Shown one piece after another: positions 60,070 through 64,000 of a stretch of 64,000 nt of DNA. The stretch lies in contig CAZGLO010000005.1 in assembly GCA_964526735.1 (NCBI GenBank), forward strand, positions 1 to 64,000, in the 5' to 3' direction. The notes beneath the pieces are model-generated. The model was given only the letters and a program-made list of their open reading frames with translations, did not search any database and was not told where the DNA came from. The stretch is from JAAUSY01 sp964526735 (GTDB lineage Bacteria; Chloroflexota; Chloroflexia; Chloroflexales; Chloroflexaceae). Every line of letters begins with the position of its first letter. The stretch's first letter is position 1. A program made the translations under genes and the position numbers.

Positions 60070-62324
60070 TATTCGCTCCGGCCCGTCTCATTGCGCGGCG
60101 CGAAGTGCGAGATATGGTGAATGATTGGCGCATTATGGTGCCAATCTTCCTGCTCTCGTTTATCTTACCCCTAATGCTCGTCATGGCGTCGATGCGGGTG
60201 ATTCGCTTTGTCGAAGACCCCAACCTGGCCGAGCGACTGGTACCTTTTGCGCTGCTGTTGGTGGGGTTTATCCCCGCGAGTTTTTCCCTCATCACCGCGC
60301 TGGAGTCGTTTGTGGGTGAGCGGGAACGCAATAGTCTTGAAGCCCTCTTGGCGATGCCCATTTCCGACAACGAACTCTACTTGGGCAAGCTGTTTTCATC
60401 GCTGATGGCCCCGCTGCTCTCTAGCTACGTCGCGATGATTATCTTCTCCTTCTTCATCTACCTTTTCAATCCATCGCTCTACTTTGGGGTCATCACCACG
60501 CCACGTCTCTTCCTGCTCTTTGTCATCATCGGGGTGATGGCGTTGACCATGGTGGCTGGGGCCGTGGTGATATCAAGCCATATCAGCAGCATCCGCGCCG
60601 CCAACCTCATGGCAAGCTTTATTTTCTTGCCGATGGCGGTGGTCGTTCAGTTTGAAGCATTTCTCATTATGAATGACCGATGGAATATGCTGTGGATTTT
60701 GGCGCTTGGATTGTTTGTGCTTGCGGCGATCCTTGTTCGTGTCGGGATGATCTCGTTCAACCGTGAAGAGATCCTCTCCCGCGAACACCAGCACGAGGCA
60801 GAGCGGAAGTTTTTGGGCTTTCTCTCCCGCTTTGAGCGGAAACGAGCGGATGAGCCGAAGCTCGCCACTAGCAAAGCCAAGTCGCCCATTCAGATCATCG
60901 CCCTGCGCGAACTGCATGAGACCATCTCCGACTGGCGGATGTTGGTTCCGGCCTCGGTGCTGACATTTGTTATCCCGCTGGTGCTGGTCGCTGGGACGGA
61001 TTTTGCCATCGATTTCCTGGAAAACCGCATCTTGGTTGCGCGGATATTGCCGTTTGTTGTTTTGCTTGTGGGGTTTATCCCCGCCAGCTTTTCCCTCATC
61101 GTTGCACTTGACTCTTTTGTGGGCGAACGGGAACGCAATAGTTTAGAGTCACTTTTGGCGATGCCCATTTCCGACAGCCAGCTCTACCTGAGCAAGCTGA
61201 TATCATCATCCTACCCGCCCATCACCACCAGCTTCTTTGCGATGTTTGTTTTCTGCATCTCGATGGCGATCTTCCACCACGACCTCTACTATTCCATCAT
61301 GACGACGGGTGTATTGGTACAGCTCTTGATTATGATCTGTATCATTGTCGTCTTGATGGTCGCGGGGGCGGTGATTATTTCTAGCCATACGAGCAGTATT
61401 CGTGCCGCCAACCTGCTTGCGAGCTTTGTGCTGCTGCCGATGGCGATTGCCATCCAGTTGCAGGCCCTGCTCATTATCGCCTATCGGTGGGATGTCATAT
61501 GGTATGTCATTGCGGGGATGGTCGTGATTGCGATTTCGCTTATCCGTACGGGTATGAGAACATTCAACCGCGAAGAAATCCTTTCACGTGAGCACGAGCA
61601 GCTCAACCTTCAGGTCATCATGACGAACATTGGCCTGTTCCTGCGCGAATATCAGCCTGCGGGTGTTGCGCCAGAGTACTACGAGGGCAAACCATTCTCA
61701 ATATCGCGGTTCTACCGCCACGAACTCCCTGCCCTGCTGCGCGATCTCAGACTGCCGATTATCGTGGCCCTGATGGCGGTGGTAAGCGGGCTGTGGATAG
61801 GGGTAAGTCTTGCGCATCAGGTTCCTACGGAGGCGCTTGACGGTGCCTTCAGCAACTTTGGTGCTACTCCTCCTTCTTCGCTCTTGCTCGCTGCGTTTAT
61901 CTTCTTCAAGAACATCCGCGTCTCTATCCTCTCCAACGTCTTTTCATCCTTCAGTTTTGGTCTGTTTGCGTTTCTGGTGCCAATGGTCGCCTTCACGCAA
62001 ATCGGGTTCATCGTTGAGCAGTTGGCGATGCGCGGAGGAGAATGGATGGGGTTGGGGGTGTCCAGCCCATTGCAGTTTCTCCTTGCCTACGTGATCCCCC
62101 ATGGTATAATTGAGCTACCAACCTTCATTCTCAGCGCCGCGCTTGGTATCCGTCTTGGGGCCGCCTTGCATGCCCCGCCCGAAGGGTTCACGGTCGCGCA
62201 AAACATCTTGTGGTCGTTTGCCACCTTCACCAAGGTATGGCTCTTTGTCATTTTACCTTTGGTTGCCCTTGCGGCGGCAGTGGAAGGGCTTCTATCACCC
62301 TTGGTCATTCAAGCGTTCTACTAA
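60066..62324 (+). CDS. Triple-module permease: two ABC-2 modules plus a SpoIIM-like domain
   Basis: A 752-residue membrane protein. Modules at about 1-250 and 270-530 are repeats of each other, each with ESFVGERERNSLEALLAMPISD- or DSFVGERERNSLESLLAMPISD-type text, ISSHISSIRAANL- or ISSHTSSIRAANL-type text and about six helices. Such NatB/ABC-2 permeases normally have one module per chain and dimerise, so this is an internal duplication. From about 555 to 752 there is a SpoIIM-like domain with FFKNIRVSILSN and PHGIIELPTF. SpoIIM proteins belong to the engulfment machinery of endospore formers and also occur in other bacteria as DUF95 proteins. It is encoded with its ATPase. Confidence 0.85.
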   Translation: MIFAPARLIARREVRDMVNDWRIMVPIFLLSFILPLMLVMASMRVIRFVEDPNLAERLVPFALLLVGFIPASFSLITALESFVGERERNSLEALLAMPISDNELYLGKLFSSLMAPLLSSYVAMIIFSFFIYLFNPSLYFGVITTPRLFLLFVIIGVMALTMVAGAVVISSHISSIRAANLMASFIFLPMAVVVQFEAFLIMNDRWNMLWILALGLFVLAAILVRVGMISFNREEILSREHQHEAERKFLGFLSRFERKRADEPKLATSKAKSPIQIIALRELHETISDWRMLVPASVLTFVIPLVLVAGTDFAIDFLENRILVARILPFVVLLVGFIPASFSLIVALDSFVGERERNSLESLLAMPISDSQLYLSKLISSSYPPITTSFFAMFVFCISMAIFHHDLYYSIMTTGVLVQLLIMICIIVVLMVAGAVIISSHTSSIRAANLLASFVLLPMAIAIQLQALLIIAYRWDVIWYVIAGMVVIAISLIRTGMRTFNREEILSREHEQLNLQVIMTNIGLFLREYQPAGVAPEYYEGKPFSISRFYRHELPALLRDLRLPIIVALMAVVSGLWIGVSLAHQVPTEALDGAFSNFGATPPSSLLLAAFIFFKNIRVSILSNVFSSFSFGLFAFLVPMVAFTQIGFIVEQLAMRGGEWMGLGVSSPLQFLLAYVIPHGIIELPTFILSAALGIRLGAALHAPPEGFTVAQNILWSFATFTKVWLFVILPLVALAAAVEGLLSPLVIQAFY

Positions 62325-62385
62325 AAACCCTTCTACCTATTCACCAGGCATCTACCAACTATCGCAACATTCACGAAACGGATTT

Positions 62386-63915
62386 ATGGAACAGACACGA
62401 ACAAACGCATATGGCCGTTGGGCCATTGGTCTGGTGCTCGTGTTGGGGTGGAGCATCCTCATGCTCCTCCCCCCGACCCAGGCCCATGCAGAACGAACGA
62501 TTTTCCTCCCGATTATCCACAAAATCGACCCGCCCGGCCCGCCAAAGCCCTTCGGGGTGGAGATGAGTCCGGGCCGCATATCCAACACCACCCTGCAGCA
62601 GCGCACGACCGAGCTTGGGCCACGATGGTTGCGGCTCAAATCTGTCCATTGGCGCAACGTGCAGCCCGAAGAATCGTTGCCGGTCGAGCAGTGGAAGTGG
62701 GAAGAATTGGCGACGTTTGAGGCAGAGGTGCTCAAAGCCAATGAGCTTGGGCTTACGCCTATCTCCATCGTCTTCCAAAACCCCGATTGGGCGACTGGAA
62801 CCTACGAAAACCCGTTCACGGGGGAGGTGGAACACGCACCGTGTGGGGCGATCAAGAGCGAATATCTTGATGAGTTTGCGACGTTTATGGAAGAGGTCGT
62901 CAAGCGCTACAGCGTCGAACCCTACAACGTCCACTATTGGGAGTTTGGCAACGAGCCTGACGTTGATCCCCGTATCAACGCGCCAAGCGAAGGTGCCGCC
63001 GTCAATCTGCAAGAGCATTTTGGGTGTTGGGGCGACCGGGAGGATGAATACTACGGCGGGAAGCACTATGGTGAGATGCTCAAAACAGTTGCCCCGGCCA
63101 TCCGCGCTGTCGATGCCGATGCCAAGATTATGATTGGCGGGCTACTGCTTGACAGCCCCGAAACGACCGACCCAAGCAAAGGCAAGCCAGAGTTGTTTCT
63201 CAAGGGCATTTTGGAGGCGGGGGCCGCAAGTAGCTTCGATATCCTGCCCTTCCACGCCTACCCCTACTACGATTGGGCCAACGGCGGGAGCCAATACGAT
63301 AGCGATCTCAACAATGAGAATTGGGCATCGCGGGGTGGGGTGACGCTTGGCAAGATCGCCTATATTAAGCAAATGCTTAGCGACTATGGAGTGACCAAGC
63401 CGCTCTTCCTTGATGAGGCCGCGATGTTGCTCTACCTTGGTGCTGGCAGTCCCGGCTACTCCGATGATGAGATACCAGAGGATTTCCTCAATGCGCAGGC
63501 CGACCACGTCGTGCGGCAGTTGGCACGGTCGCTGTCGCAGGGGGTGGAGGGATATTGTTGGTATACCATCCACAAGTCAAGCTGGCACTATTCCGGCCTA
63601 CTCAACGGCGATTATACGCCCCGACCCGTCTACACCGCCTATCAACACTTCATCGCCCGCACTGGTAACGTCACAAGCTATAACGCGACGACGGTTGATT
63701 ATGGGAGCGGCGTAGAAGCCTACCGCTTCCCAACGAGAAGTGGGGCGGTTGATGTGCTGTGGTCGCAAGATGCGACGGCCGATACTGTCACCATCCCGAC
63801 GAGCAATTTTGTCGCCGCCTACGACCGCGCAGGCGCAGCAATATCGGCTGATACATCTGGTGATCAAGTTTCTCTCTCCGCCACGATTTCGCCAATCTAC
63901 GTGGTGCAGAAGTAG
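62386..63915 (+). CDS. Secreted clan GH-A glycoside hydrolase-like protein
   Basis: A 509-residue protein from ATG 62386; the longer open frame from 62110 overlaps the permease and is not conserved in character. Signal peptide LVLVLGWSILMLLPPTQAHA, then ERTIFLPIIHK. The barrel has Glu190 in YWEFGNEPD (acid/base) and Glu344 in LFLDEAAM (candidate nucleophile), with GH39-like spacing. A beta domain (about 430-509) follows. It resembles the protein at 37.2-39.7 kb in its catalytic layout but lacks the C-terminal repeat module. Substrate unknown. Confidence 0.8.
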   Translation: MEQTRTNAYGRWAIGLVLVLGWSILMLLPPTQAHAERTIFLPIIHKIDPPGPPKPFGVEMSPGRISNTTLQQRTTELGPRWLRLKSVHWRNVQPEESLPVEQWKWEELATFEAEVLKANELGLTPISIVFQNPDWATGTYENPFTGEVEHAPCGAIKSEYLDEFATFMEEVVKRYSVEPYNVHYWEFGNEPDVDPRINAPSEGAAVNLQEHFGCWGDREDEYYGGKHYGEMLKTVAPAIRAVDADAKIMIGGLLLDSPETTDPSKGKPELFLKGILEAGAASSFDILPFHAYPYYDWANGGSQYDSDLNNENWASRGGVTLGKIAYIKQMLSDYGVTKPLFLDEAAMLLYLGAGSPGYSDDEIPEDFLNAQADHVVRQLARSLSQGVEGYCWYTIHKSSWHYSGLLNGDYTPRPVYTAYQHFIARTGNVTSYNATTVDYGSGVEAYRFPTRSGAVDVLWSQDATADTVTIPTSNFVAAYDRAGAAISADTSGDQVSLSATISPIYVVQK

Positions 63916-63930
63916 GGAAGAGGGGGCTGG

Positions 63931-64000
63931 CTAAGGTTGTCCCGCGACCCACGTCTGGAAGAGCGATGAGAGATCGCGGTGGCTGGCAGCCTCAAAAGCG
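63931..64000 (-). CDS. C-terminal end of a possible M1-family metallopeptidase (partial)
   Basis: On the minus strand the last 22 codons read AFEAASHRDLSSLFQTWVAG and a stop (63933-63931). The text resembles the C-terminus of M1 aminopeptidases (a Phe-rich helix with DLS and a Trp). Only this end is in the window and the identity is weak. It converges on the glycoside hydrolase gene. Confidence 0.4.
   Translation of the reverse strand, partial: AFEAASHRDLSSLFQTWVAGQP

Noticed and set aside
62110..62385. N-terminal extension of the second glycoside hydrolase-like protein
   Set aside because: It overlaps the permease gene, and a good signal peptide begins at the internal ATG 62386.

Overview
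The window looks like chromosome of a member of the Chloroflexota, probably a filamentous or multicellular lineage. I infer this from family-level resemblance only: long lipoprotein family 5 substrate-binding proteins, a secreted protein ending in two copies of a C-terminal module I associate with this phylum, post-signal-peptide stretches of the 'IFLPII' type, many GT39-like membrane proteins with C-terminal beta domains, and the compact set rpsB-tsf-pyrH-frr-uppS-cdsA. Coding density is high, genes often abut or overlap by ATGA, and TTG and GTG starts are common. There is one tRNA (Cys) and no rRNA, CRISPR array or intact transposon.

Layout. 0-7.6 kb: a minus-strand peptide-uptake operon (lipoprotein SBP, a broken FMN reductase, oppB, oppC, oppD, oppF), preceded by a small metal-binding protein gene with a consensus promoter. 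The SBP has its two halves in the reverse of the usual order. 7.8-16.2 kb: rluB, a 1056-residue membrane protein, then mutS2, cvpA and a GT4 gene on the minus strand. 16.3-22.7 kb: a plus-strand run of carA, cobalamin adenosyltransferase, LysM protein, moxR, a second peptide SBP and an esterase. 22.7-29.7 kb: two glycosyltransferases and two tandem paralogous membrane proteins on the minus strand. 29.8-34.5 kb: the translation/envelope operon rpsB-tsf-pyrH-frr-uppS-cdsA, with structured leaders before rpsB, pyrH and frr.

34.8-46.8 kb is a surface-glycan region: a GT39-type transferase whose 3' end runs antisense through tRNA-Cys, a secreted glycoside hydrolase-like protein, another large membrane protein, a GT2 transferase, an alpha/alpha-toroid-like enzyme fused to a methyltransferase, and an LPG-synthase-type transmembrane protein. 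47.2-51.4 kb is one large STAND-type gene: an N-terminal CHAT-like domain that seems to lack both catalytic residues, an NB-ARC-like ATPase, and about eleven 40-residue TPRs. 51.5-55.6 kb is a glycogen block: a catalytic glgC, a second GlgC-like protein with a degenerate nucleotide-binding signature, and a glycogen synthase-like GT. 55.7-64 kb holds a TPR/zinc-ribbon membrane protein, a membrane protein, a TyrA-like dehydrogenase, an ABC ATPase with an unusual permease (two ABC-2 modules plus a SpoIIM-like domain), a second secreted glycoside hydrolase-like protein, and the end of a possible M1 peptidase.

The items most worth a second look are the STAND protein with its pseudo-CHAT domain and switch-like leader, the permuted SBP, the ABC-2/ABC-2/SpoIIM fusion, the toroid-methyltransferase fusion, and the glgC pair. 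Two patterns cut across the window: extended -10 promoters of the form TGnTAnnnT before most transcription units, and in-frame 9- or 12-bp tandem repeats in hydrophilic linkers of otherwise ordinary proteins. All calls come from reading sequence; no database search was run.
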